Part shown: positions 12,401 through 25,100 of the stretch, piece after piece
Numbering within the stretch: position 1 is the first letter of the stretch
Layout of the letters: each line of letters opens with the position of its first letter
Assembly: GCA_964036045.1 (NCBI GenBank)
Contig: OZ038378.1
Location: forward strand, 171,313,285 to 171,377,284
Length of the DNA stretch: 64,000 nucleotides
Direction: 5' to 3'
Source: Eutreptiella sp. 'Long Island Sound 2002'
Taxonomy: Eukaryota > Euglenozoa > Euglenophyceae > Eutreptiales > Eutreptiaceae
The notes under the pieces: generated by a model
Database searches by the model: none
The model's input: only the letters and a program-made list of their open reading frames with translations
Told to the model about the DNA's origin: nothing
Position numbers and translations under genes: made by a program

Positions 12401-15400
12401 CTCTATGGGGTTTGTATGGGCCGGAGTGGGACGAGCGCTTATGCAGTTTATGCACTTTTCAGCCATTTTTGCTATGTTGGTGGTTTTGGCGACCTTGGTG
12501 ACCCCGTGGTACCCACTCTGAGGGGTGTGAGTGGGGATGTTGTGACAGTATATGCCTACTAGGATACGGAAGGACGTTTTTTGCAGTCTGTAGCTTTGCC
12601 GAGGGCCGGTCAAATGTCCGTGCCAAAGACGCGAAATGGCTATTTCCACCAATAAAGGCCTAGTGAATGGGCCGGGACACAACCTGCTTATGCAGTTTTT
12701 CACCCCGGACAGCTCAAAAATGGAAGTTTTCGAACTTTGTTTTTTTGACATTGTGACCACTCAAAATGATCATCCAAGGTATGTAAAGCATGTTTTAGGC
12801 CATGTTTACATGTTCTTCACCCTATTTGGGTATTGGCCGCATGGGGGGGGGGTCTCCCAAGAGATTGGTACACAACCTGCTTATGCAGTTTTCCACCCTA
12901 GGCAGCTCAAAAATCGAAGGTTTCGAAATCTGTTTTTTTGATATTGTGGCCACCTAAAATGACCATCCAAGGTATGTAAGGCATGTTTTAGGCTGTATTT
13001 ACATGTTTTTCACCCTATTTGGGTATTAGGTTCGGGGGGGGGGGGGGGGGGTCCTCCCAAGGGATTGGTACACAACCTGCTTATGCAGTTTTTCACCCTG
13101 GGCAGCTCAAAAATCGAAGTTTACGAAACTTATGTTTTTGATGTTGTGATCACCTAAAATGACCATCCAAGCTATGTAAAGCATATTTTAGCTTGTATTT
13201 ATATAGTTTTTACCCTATTTAGGGTGTGTTTTGCCTGGGGTAGATTCTCTGCGAGGTGGACTTGCCGAAGGCAATAGAATCACCTCGCAGAGGTTGTTAG
13301 ATCAAAGCCAGGCAGGCGTATATAGGGGAAACGCCACATACCCCCCCATTTTGGCCATTTTGTGGCTATTCGCGTACCCTACCCCAAGGGGTTGAATTGT
13401 TAGTTTAACCCCTTGTAAAATCATTATTTTGTCCAATAATCGCATCCCCCAATGAGTTTTTGGTCCGGACCCCCCCAAGACCCCCCCCACTTGAAACCCA
13501 CTTTTTTCAGGTTTTGAGGGAGGGGGGTGGGGGTGGGTGGGGGTGGGGGGGGTCAAAAAATGACCCCCCTTTTTTTTGGGTCGAAAATCATGAATCTTTT
13601 GGTTTTTTTCGATTTTGAGCCGAAAAAGTGTTTCCGGATCCCGACTCTATGGGGTTTGTATGGGGCGGAGTGGGACGAGCGCTTATGCAGTTTATGCACT
13701 TTTCAGCCATTTTTGCTATGTTGCCGGTTTTGGCGACCTCGGTGACCCCGTGGTACCCACTTTGAGGGGTGCGAGTGGGGATGTTGTGACAGTATATGCC
13801 TCCCAGGATACGGAAGGACGTTTTTTGCAGTCTCTAGCCTTGCCTAGGGCCGTTCACAACCCGTGCCAAAAACGCGAAATGGCTATTTCACACAATAATG
13901 GCCTAGTGAATGGGCCGGTACACAACCTGCTGATGCAGTTTTTCACCCCGGACAGCTCAAAAATGGAAGTTTTCGAAACTTGTTTTTTTGATGTTGTGAC
14001 CACCTAAAATGACCATCCAAGGTATGTAAAGCATGTTTTAGGCCGTTACGTGTTTTTCACCCCATTTGGGTATTATGTCCGGGGGGGGGGGGGGGGTCCT
14101 CCCAAGGGATTGGTACACAACCTGCTGATGCAGTTTTTCACCCCGGACAGCTCAAAAATCAAAGTTTTTGAAACTTGTTTTTGTGATATTGTGACCACCC
14201 AAAATGACCATCCAAGGTATGTAAAGCATGTTTTAGGCCGTATTGACGTGTTTTTCACCCTATTTGGGTATCAGGTCCGGGGGGGGGGGGGGGGGGGGCT
14301 CCTAGGGGATTGGTACACAACCTGCTTATGCAGTTTTTCACCCCGGACAGCTCAAAAATGGAAGTTTTTGAAACTTGTTTTTGTGATATTGTGACCACCT
14401 AAAATGACCATCCAAGGTATGTAAAGCATGTTTTAGGCCGTATTTACGTGTTTTTCACCCCATTTGGGTTTTAGGTCCAAGGGGGGGGGGGGGTCTCCCA
14501 AGGGATTGGTACACAACCTGCTTATGCAGTTTTTCACCCCGGAAAGCTCAAAAATGGAAGTTTTTGAAACTTGTTTTTCTGATATTGTGACCACCCAAAA
14601 TGATCATCCAAGGTATGTAAAGCATTTTTTAGGCCGTATTTACATCTTTTTCACCCTATTTGGGTATTAGGTCCCGGGGGTGGGGGGGGGGGGTCTCCCA
14701 AGGGATTGGTACACAACTTGCTAGTGCAGTTTTTCACCCTGGGCAGCTCAAAAATCGAAGTTTTCGAAACTTGTTTTTTTGATATTGTGACCACCTAAAA
14801 TGATCATCCAAGGTATGTAAAGCATGTTTTAGCCGGTATTTATGTAGTTTCCACCCTATTTGGGGTGTATGGGGCGGAGTGGGACGAGCGCTTATGCAGT
14901 TTATGCACTTTTTCAGCCATTTTTGCTATGATGGCGGTTTCGGCGACCTCGGTCACCCCGTGGTATCCACTTTGAGGGGTGTGAGTGGGGATGTTGTGAC
15001 AGTATCTGCCTCCTAGTATACGGAAGGACGGTTTTTGCAGTCTCTAGCCTTGCTTAGGGCCGTTCACAACCCGTGCCAAAAACGCAAAATGGCTCTTTCC
15101 ACCAATAATGGCTTAGTGAATGGGCTGGTACACAACCTGCTTATGCAGCAGATCAACCCGGACAGCTCAAAAATGGAAGTTTCCGAAACTTACTTTTTTG
15201 ACATCGTGATCACCTAAAATGACCATCCAAGCTATGTAAAGCATGTTTTAGGCCGTATTTACGTGTTTTTCACCCGATTTGGGTATTAGGTCCGGGGGGG
15301 GGGGGTCTTCCAAGGGATTGGTACACAACCTGCTTATGCAGTTTTTCACCTTGGAAAGCTCGAAACTCGAAGTTTTCATAACTTGTTTTTTTGATATTGT

Positions 15401-18400
15401 GATCACTTAAAATGACCATCCAAGCTATGTAAAGCATGTTTTAGCCCGTATTTATGTAGGCTTTACCCTATTTTGGGTGTGTGTTGCTTGGGGTTGAATC
15501 TCTGCGAGGTGGACTTGCCGAAGGCAATAGAATTTCATTCATGGCTGCTTTTGCCACATCATTGCTCTCCATTTTGGACCCCAACACGAACTCTGACCCT
15601 AGCCCAAGGGGGGGGGGGGGGTGACCCCCCTAGACCCCCCCCCTCCTCCCTTCCAATGTTTGAGGCTGACAGCCAAAATCACCTCGCAGAGGTTGTTAGA
15701 TCAAAGCCAGGCAGGCGTATATATGGGGAAAACGCCACATACCCCCCCATTTGGGCCTATTCGCGTACCCTACCCCAAGGGGTTGAATTGTTAGTTTAAC
15801 CCCTTGTAAAATCATTATTTTGCCCAATAAACGCATCCCCCAATGAGTTTTTGGTCCGGACCCCCCCAAGACCCCCCCCACTTGAAACCCACTTTTTAGG
15901 GGGGGGTGGGGGGGGGGGGGGTCAAAAATGTCGAAAAAATGACCCCCCCTTTTTTTGGGTCCAAAATCATGAATCTTTTGGTTTTTTTCGATTTTGAGCC
16001 GAAAAAGTGTTTCCGGGTCCCGACTCCATAGGGTTTGTATGGGGCGGAGTGGGACGAGCGCTGATGCAGTTTATGCACTTTTCAGCCATTTATGGTATGT
16101 TGGCGGTTTTGGCAACCTCGGTGAACCCGTGGTACCCACCCTGAGGGGTGCGAGTGGGGATGTTGTGACAGTATATGCCTACTAGGATACGAGAGGACGT
16201 TTTTTGCAGTCTCTAGCCTTGCTTATGGCCGTTCACAACCCGTGCCAAAGACGCGAAATGGCTGTTTCCACCAATAATGGCCTAGTGAATGGGGGGGTAC
16301 GAAACCTGCTTATGCAGTTTTTCAACCCGGACAGCTCAAAAATGGAAGTTTTCGAAACTTGTTTTTTTGATATTGTGACCACCCAAAATGACCATCCAAG
16401 CTATGTAAAGCATGTTTTAGCCGTATTTACGTGTTTTTCACCCTATTTGGGTATTAGGTCCGGGGGGGGGGGGGGGGGGTCCTCCCAAGGGGTTGGTACA
16501 CAACCTGCTTATGCAGCTTTTCCCCCTGGACAGCTCAAAAATCGAAGTTTTCGAAACTTGTTTTTTTGATATTGTGACCACCTAAAATGACCATCCAAGC
16601 TATGTAAAGCATGTTTTAGGCCGTATTTACGTGTTTTTCACCCGATTTGGGTCTTAGGTCTAGGGGGGGGGGGGGTCTCCCAAGGGATTGGTACACAACC
16701 TGCTTATGCAGTTTGTCACCGTGGGCAGCTCAAAAATCGAAGTTTTTGAAACTTGTTTTTCTGATATTGTGACCACCCAAAATGATCATCCAAGGTATGT
16801 AAAGCATGTTTTAGGCCGTATGTACATCTTTTTCACCCTATTTGGGTATTAGGTCCCGGGGGTGGGGGGGGGTCTCCCAAGGGATTGGTACACAACTTGC
16901 TAGTGCAGTTTTTCACCCTGGGCAGCTCAAAAATCGAAGTTTTCGAAACTTGTTTTTTTGATACCGTGATCACCTAAAATGATCATCCAAGGTATGTAAA
17001 GCATGGTTTAGCCGGTATTTATGTAGTTTCCACCCTATTTTGGGTGTGTGTTGCTCGCGGTAGATTCTCTGCGAGGTGGACTTGCCGAAGGCAATAGAAT
17101 CACCTCGCAGAGGTTGTTAGATCAAAGCCAGGCAGGCGTATATATGGGGAAAACGCCACATACCCCCCCCATTTTGGCCTTTTTGGGCCTATTCGCGTAC
17201 CCTACCCCAAGGGGTTGAATTGTTGGTTTAACCCCTTGTAAAATCATTATTTTGCCCAATAAACGCATCCCCCAATGAGTTTTTGGTCCGGACCCCCCCA
17301 GACCCCCCCCACTTGAAACCCACTTTTTTCAGGTTTTGAGGGAGGGGGGGGGGTGGGGGGGTGGGGGGGGGGGGGTGGGGGGGGGTCAAAAAATGACCCC
17401 CCCTTTTTTTGGGTCGAAGATCATGAATCTTTTGGTTTTTTTCGATTTTGAGCCGAAAAAGTGTTTCCGGATCCCGACTCCATAGGGTTTGTATGGGCCG
17501 GAGTGGGACGAGCGCTTATGCAGTTTATGCACTTTTTCAGCCATTTTTGCTATGTTGGCGGTTTTGGCGACCTCGGTGACCCCGTGGTATCCACTTTGAG
17601 GGGTGTGAGTGGGGATGTTGTGACAGTATCTGCCTCCTAGTATACGGAAGGACGTTTTTGCAGTCTCTAGCCTTGCTTAGGGCCTTTCACAACCCGTGCC
17701 AAAAACGCAAAATGGCTCTTTCCACCAATAATGGCTTAGTGAATGGGCCGGGACACAACCTGCTGATGCAGTTTTTTACCCTGGACAGCTCAAAAATCGA
17801 AGTTTCCGAAACTTACTTTTTTGACATCGTGATCACCTAAAATGACCATCCAAGCTATGTAAAGCATGTTTTAGGCTGTATTTACGTGTTTTTCACCCGA
17901 TTTGGGTATTAGGTCCGGGGGAGGGGTCTTCCAAGGGATTGGTACACAACCTGCTTTATGCACTTTTTCACTATGGGGAGCTCGAAACTCGAAGTTTTCG
18001 AAACTTGTTTTTTTGATGTTGTGACCACTTAAAATGACCATCCAAGCTATGCAAAGCATGTTTTAGGCCGTATTTGCGTGTTTTTCACCCTATTTGGGTG
18101 TTAGGTCCGGGGGGGGGGGGTCTCCCAAGGGACGGGTGCACAACCTGCTTATGCAGTTTTTCAACCCGGACAGCTCAAAAATCGAAGTTTTTGAAACTTT
18201 TTTTTTTGATATTGTAACCACACAATATGACATTTCAAGCTATGCAAAGCATATTTTAGGCCGTATTTACGTGTTTTTCACCCTATTTGGGTGTTGGGTC
18301 CGGGGGGGGGGTGTCTCCCAAGGGACGGGTGCACAACCTGCTTATGCAATTTTTCAACCCGGACAGCTCAAAAATCGAAGTTTTCGAAACTTGTTTTTTT

Positions 18401-19084
18401 GATATTGTGACCACCTAAAATGACCATCCAAGCTATGGAAAGCATGTTTTAGGCTGTATTTACGTGTTTTTCACCCTATTTGGGTATCAGGTCGGGGGGG
18501 GGGGGGGGGCTCCCAAGGGACGGGTGCACAACCTGCTTATGCAGTTTTTCACCCCGGACAGCTCAAAAATGGAAGTTTTTGAAACTTGTTTTTTTGATAT
18601 TGTGATCACCTAAAATGACCATCCAAGGTATGTAAAGCATGTTTTAGGCCGTAATTACGTGTTTTTCACCCGATTTGGGTATTAGGTCCAAGGGGGGGGG
18701 GGTCTCCCAAGGGATTGGTACACAACCTCCTGATGCAGTTTGTCACCCTGGGCAGCTCAAAAATCGAAGTTTTCGAAACTTGTTTTTTTGATATTGTGAC
18801 CACCTAAAATGATCGTCCAAGGTATGTAAAGCATGTTTTAGCCGGTATTTATGTAGTTTCCACCCTATTTTGGGTGTGTGTTGCTCGCGGTAGATTCTCT
18901 GCGAGGTGGACTTGCCGAAGGCAATAGAATTTTGCTTCGAAGAGGATTTGACCTTAAAAAATTTTGGCCCGCCTTTGGCGGGTATGATAGGGGGACCAGG
19001 AGGAGGGGTGTCCAGCCAAACCCCCTGCCCCCCCTTCTAATACATCCCTGGACCCCCTCCCCTGCGTGCACACGCACACACGCA

Positions 19085-19141
<57 letters not shown>

Positions 19142-22100
19142 TGGACGGCGCATTGAAGAGGTGCAGGGTGTAGCGCAAGAGAGGGATAGAACACACCCCA
19201 CAAACCGGAGCACACAGAACAAAAATGCACAATGGCACAATGCCTAAACATGCTGCGTACCCCAAATGGATATCACTTGGTGATCCGGAACCCCCTGGGC
19301 CCTGTTTCCCCCATCCTTGGCGGTGAGCACCCTCCAAACTTCACTGGCATGGGAATGAGTGACTGCAAAGCATGCTGGCGCCGGCTTGGAAAGGACGCCA
19401 TGGGGCAGAAGCAGCCATTGTTAGTGGAGGGACAAACTGCTCCACTCTCCCCGACTACAAATACGTTTCTCCAAGCAATGTAACAGGACAAGCAATGCAA
19501 ACCATTATTCCCAAAACCTCAAACCATTGCATACGCCCGAAAGTACCAATCAGCACACTATCCCAGCCTTGATGGCATCCACACCCCCCCCCCCCATGCT
19601 GGGCGATTTGTGGCCGCAGAGCGTCGGACTACCTCCGACTGTTAGCAGTTACTCCCTGAAGGTTGCCACTCAATTTTCTGGACGTCAATATCCCAGGGTC
19701 TATGAATGAGGCTTGACTGAGTCGAAAAATTGGTGATTGAGTGCAACCAGTCGCCCAAAAACCGTCACCGGGCACTGAGTCATGACTGAGTCATGCAATA
19801 ATGGTGACTGAGATGCAATATTAAGTCAAGGGTGTATGACGCCCATGACGCACGAGGCTCAGCGGACAGAATGATGACTGCAGTGCACGATGTCCGCTTG
19901 TAGCATACTGCCATTAGCCCATGGGGGGGGGGGGGGCGACTCCGCAAGTCCGAGGACGCCAACTAACCCCCCCCCCCGCTCCTAGGGGGCCTCCACCCAA
20001 CATTTAGTTGCCAAAGGTGCCGCCCTCAGGAGTCCATGGGCGCCGAAGGCGTCCGATGCTCTATGGGCACCAAAGGCGCCCGAAGGAAAATTTTGTCCAC
20101 TTTGCCCCCCAACACTATCCTTAAACCCAACCTTAACCCTAACGCCCACCCCAACCCTCAGCCTAGTCCTAACCCTACACCTACCCCTAGCCTTAACCCT
20201 GACCCTTACCCTTCCCCTACCCCCAGCCCCAGGGCCCAGGGGTCCTGCCCCCACCCCGAACCCCAGCCCTCTACTACATCCCTGGAGGGAGGTTACCGAC
20301 ATGGCCTTAGCTGTCGAAGGATTTTCGCCCTGTTATTGCTACACCCCTCATACGATTGGTTTCTCCCAGATCCTCACCCAGTGCAGCTCACTGGACCTTC
20401 CAAGGCTTGGGGACCACTGCTTCCGGCTTCCGACTTCCAGCCGTGGCAGGTGTGGCAAACCTCCCCTAGTTCTGCCCGTTCCCGCCCCCCCTGTGCAGAT
20501 CTCTTGGACCTTCCCCATTGGCCCCTGGGTTTACGCTCCTGTTCTGTGGCCCCTGCATGGGTACTGTGTTATTGGGTGCGTTGTGGCAAGTGGCGAACCA
20601 ATTAAAACGGATTCGGTTTGCTGGTAGGCCCCTATCCTGTAGACCCCATCCCTTTAGCGCCCCTGAAGAGGCGGTCTCCTGAAGAGGAAATCCGGGTCAA
20701 GGTGGGGTCATGGCTTTCTCACCGCACTGCCTAACTGCAAGGGGGCAGTAGGCACGAGCACCCTTCTACACAGGGGGCATAGTGGGCAGACACTGCCACA
20801 GTGCAGGGGCATAACCGGCAGTGGCATGCTTCAGAAGACTGCCACGTTGAGGGGGGCAGTGAACTGTGGTACCCTTCTGCATGCTGCCACACTGTTGGAA
20901 GAGTGTCTAAAGCTGTTCCAAAAGGGCTCTACAGTGGGGCCTAGATTGTTGTGCACCGTAGTTGTGCATTCCACCAAGTCCCTTCAGTGGGGCCCAGGTA
21001 GTTATGTGCTTTCATTGTTTGTTCCACCAGGGCCCGGCACCGGGGGGATGGGGGGGTGTCCTATCAAGATTTACAACTAGGATCGAGCTGGGTCCTTATC
21101 GTTCTCTTGAACCTGGTTGAAAATGGCAGATTTTCACCTCAAAATGGACCACTGTATATCACCACGGCATGAGAGACGCCTCGTTGAACACCCATTTGCA
21201 ATCATTTGATATCCCAATCACTGCAGAAGACGAACGGCCCTCATTGGAGAGGCCTACATGACACACTGGTGATTGTCCTCAACTTTCAGGAAAATGGGCC
21301 AGACAGCTTAAAATGACAGACAACTTGTTTTAGATGATGCGCATTTGCTCTGCTGTCGTTTTGAGCTATTTGGATTCCGATTTTGAGCCACGGTGTCCAT
21401 ACAAATTATTTTGGATCGTCTGCTGCTTGCTGCTGCTACTGCTGCTGCTTGCTGCTGTTGCTACTGCTTGCTACTACAATATGTCACTCACCTTGAACCT
21501 TAAAATTGGTTGTAAAACCTCCACTGGGAAACCCAACTCGGTAAAAAAAGTTGTCATTAACAGAACAACAGACCTGTCCCAATTGGCAACACCCCCTTAG
21601 TGTTTGGATGGGTCGCTCTGCTGGCCTCCATCGGTGGCAAGCTGACAAGCAGACCCAGGTTTGCCCCCCCTGTCTGGGCATCAGCTGTTCCGATCACAGC
21701 ACACTCTTCCCTTAAGTGGTGGTGGTGGTGGTGGTGGTGGTATTTATTGTAATCAGTGTTGGCGTTGGCGTTGGTGTTGGCCTGTGTCGTGTTGCATTGG
21801 CGTTAGTGTTGAGGTTTTGCGGTTGGGGCTGTGGTTGGGGTTGAGGTAAGTGTCGACGTCATGCTGCGGTGTGCCAGAACGGCATGCAATGGACAACAGG
21901 TGTGGCGACCTGCCGCACAATCTCATTCGTAATCTGGTCCCCCCACTCATTGATCTCTGGCATGTTCAGGTCGTCGACAAAGAGGCACATCTTCATGTTC
22001 CGCTTGGGGCCGTATGTCGTGCCCATCCGCTTCTCGATCACGTCCTCAACCACATTCTGGAAGAGCCCGGGCGTTGTCGCCGATGAAAAATTGGACTTTT

Positions 22101-25100
22101 TCCAGGTGAAGAGGTCGTTCTCAGGCTTGGCTGCCCAATTTGTGAGGAACTGCTCGATGGTGACGGTCTTGGCCGTGCCCGAGCCGCCCATCAGCAGCAC
22201 CGCACGCTTTTGGATGGCATTGCACTCCATGAGGTAGAGCAGGCGCGAGGAGTCGAGGGTGGAGATGAACAGGGTGGAGAACTCCAGCTTATCATCGCCG
22301 GGGTACTTCCAGGGGGGGATGGACTGGTTCCAATGCATCCATTGCCCGGTCTTGAGGTCTACACGGTACTCAAAGATCGTGTCCTGTAGGAACGCGGTGG
22401 GTTGGCCCGGCGACATGAACAATTGCACTGGGGGAACAGTAGTAGACAGGAGTTGGGTGGAGGAGAGGGCGCTCTGCTGTTTTCAACAGCAGCCAGGCGG
22501 GCTGGCAACCGCACAGGACACACATCTGCGGCACCAGCAACACCAGTCCGTTCTTCTCGCGCTGTCTCTTATTGTCGTGCTTATTCTCACGCTTTCAGGG
22601 CCCCACACGAGGCCGGCGCACACCCCCGGGGACAGCACAGCGGAAGGCGGATCCAAACGCAGCCCGGCAGAGCTGAGCTCTTGTCTATCCAGCCCGGGTC
22701 TGGGCCACCGGAGGGGGATAGCTTCAGGGAAAAGGGCTCCGAACGGGCTGTACAGGCAGTTGACAAAGCGGTTATCGCTGAGCAGGACAGCGGTGTGAGG
22801 CAGTATTGGCGGTTACGAATGCGTTCGGCAGCATCCGTTGTGGCGCGCTTGATCGGGCTTTGTAGAAGAAGCCCCTCCAGTGTGCTGGCGCTGGATGCTC
22901 AGCGGTACCGCGCATGGGCTGCTCGCTGCACATCTCATACGACCTGCGTTGCTTGTTCTTGGGTCTTGTTTTGACACGGGCTTGTGGGCAAGGAATCGCT
23001 CTGAAGCCCCGCCCACCACATCCAGCGTCGCAGGCCATTGCTCTTGGCCAGTTGGGTTCACATCCCCTGTGCCTTTGACGAACTCATGACTCTTGCAAAC
23101 CGCATGACTCAGACCGGCCCTGCCACATGAACACACCTCCTGAGGTAAATCGGTCAAGAAGTTCCGCAGGTATGTGCTGAAGCGATCACGGCACATGGTC
23201 TCCAACATCCCACCGGCCGACCACGAGTAAACAAACCAGAACATGCGTTCCACCGCCTCCTTGGACAGCTCTATGCCCTTTTCCGCTGCCTCGTTCACGA
23301 TGCCACACAGCAGCCAGAAAGAGTTGGAGATCACGTGGTTGAGGCTGTGGAAAGGGCCACCGGGAACGTAAGGGACAGGTCGCAGATGACCCTTGCAACC
23401 CCCCGGACGCACTCCAGGCAAACCAAAACGCCCCGCACGTCTTTTCTTCCACAGGACCACACCTCCGCGTCCCGGACGGATATACGCCAGCCCCACCGCG
23501 TGGGCCCGGGATTCATCTACGTGGCCCCTGCTCTTGCGCACTATTCAGACATGTTTGGCAAGATGTCACACCGGGGGGCAGGCTGAGCACTGTGGTGCCT
23601 GGGTCGTCCCTGAACATGTCCATTGCCAAGTTGCCCCGCATCTTTGAGGACCCAGCCTTCACCAAGTCAATATTGGCCGCCACCACAACGGCCGCGGAAA
23701 CAATCCACTGCAAATGCCCCCACGGCATGACCGGAACACACTTTGCGGCTCAGTCCTTGTGCCCCCCGCCCAAATAGTCACTAACTATTACCTCCTCTCC
23801 GGCGGTAGTCCCTCTGCTGGCATTTGCTGTGGCGGACTACTGCACTGGGAACACCCATCCAACAGGCGTAAGGGCTCTTGAGGGTGCATTTCCTGTCTGC
23901 CCCCGTTCCGCCCCGCCGATGGGGGTGACCAAGATTCAGCACTCATCTCCAGCCCCCCCATCCCCGACCCACAGCGCCCACGGTCCGGTCACAGGTGCGG
24001 GTCGGCAACAAGAGGAGCATGGGGGCACAGCTTGGGTTTATTAGAAGTATTAGAAGTATTAGAAGAGAGGGAGGGGGGGGGGGTCTAGGACCCAAAAGTT
24101 TGTGTATTAATTCATTAAAATGGCCCGACCAGATTTTCCCGATGCTAAAAAATCTTGTTTTTTCCCACGATGGTCACTTGGGTCTGGGGGGGGGGGGGCT
24201 CCTCCTATGGTGTACGGCCATTCTAATACTTCCCTGGGTGGGGGGCTTGCATCGGAGCCCCGACTTGCACCATTGCCGCTGGTATCTGGCCAAGGAAAAT
24301 GCAGGTCAATTGTTGAACAAAGCGTTAGCCACGTCCTTTTTTTTTTTGGCATACGTTGCGCTTTTTTTTTGGACCAACAAATTTTTTTTTAACTGTAAGC
24401 CGCATGCTCTTTTGGGGGGGGGGGGGTACAAGGGGGGGGGGGGTTGCCAGGGGACAATTTCGACGGGGATAATTTCGATAGGGGGAAAATTTCACCACCT
24501 CCGGGAATCTTGAGGCTTGTTGCCATATACTAGTGGACTCTGGATGATCCCTGTTATTTCTTGGTGGGCTCTCGATGGTTCCTGTTATTCCGGGCACAAC
24601 CACTGCATGTTGCAAACAAAAACATCCCTGGTCCCTTCTCTCTGCTTGGTACACCGCTGTGCATGTCTGAATTCACAGTACTCACCTGTCACACGCTGCA
24701 AAAATTTCGCCAGGGGGAAAATTTTGCCACTTTTCTTAACGGCGAAAATTTCCCCGCGAAATTCTCCCCTCCCGAAATCCCCCCCCCGTGTAGGTGGCAT
24801 ACCGAAAACAGAAAAACCCTTTTTCAGAAAAAAAAGATTTACTAGAAAAATCATAAGAACCACCTGACAACCGCCATTGCTACCGGAGGAGGTGAAGCAT
24901 ATACACTCCACGGACATTTTGGGTACCTCCAACATGGGCAAAATAACACAGCCATGGAGTGAAGGGAGGTTTTTATACTCATCACTTGAAGATGGCAGAA
25001 AGAAAGAAATAATGTTGGAGCACACCCATATGAGGTGCTCATCATGATTGCAAACAAAAAATGCAATTTGCCCTTTGGCCTTTGGCAAACGGTATCAAAT

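Larger units (their letters stand above)
18909..21909. other. Intron 24, 5' part beside exon 24
   Basis: Holds a CACG/CA microsatellite, an inverted copy of a dispersed repeat, C runs at 19587-19596 and 19969-19977, degenerate telomere-like DNA, GC-rich minisatellites and CTG/GGT repeats, listed separately where distinct. Section 21080-21330 shows nothing recognisable. Confidence 0.7.

Noticed and set aside
10260-18402. Repeated open frame [20 protein letters not shown] in the subrepeats
   Set aside because: Subrepeat spacings (191-200) are often not multiples of three and G-run length changes break the frame, so there is no sign of coding selection.
19070-19140. CRISPR-like or regulatory array of CACG units
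   Set aside because: A plain microsatellite without spacers; the genome is eukaryotic.
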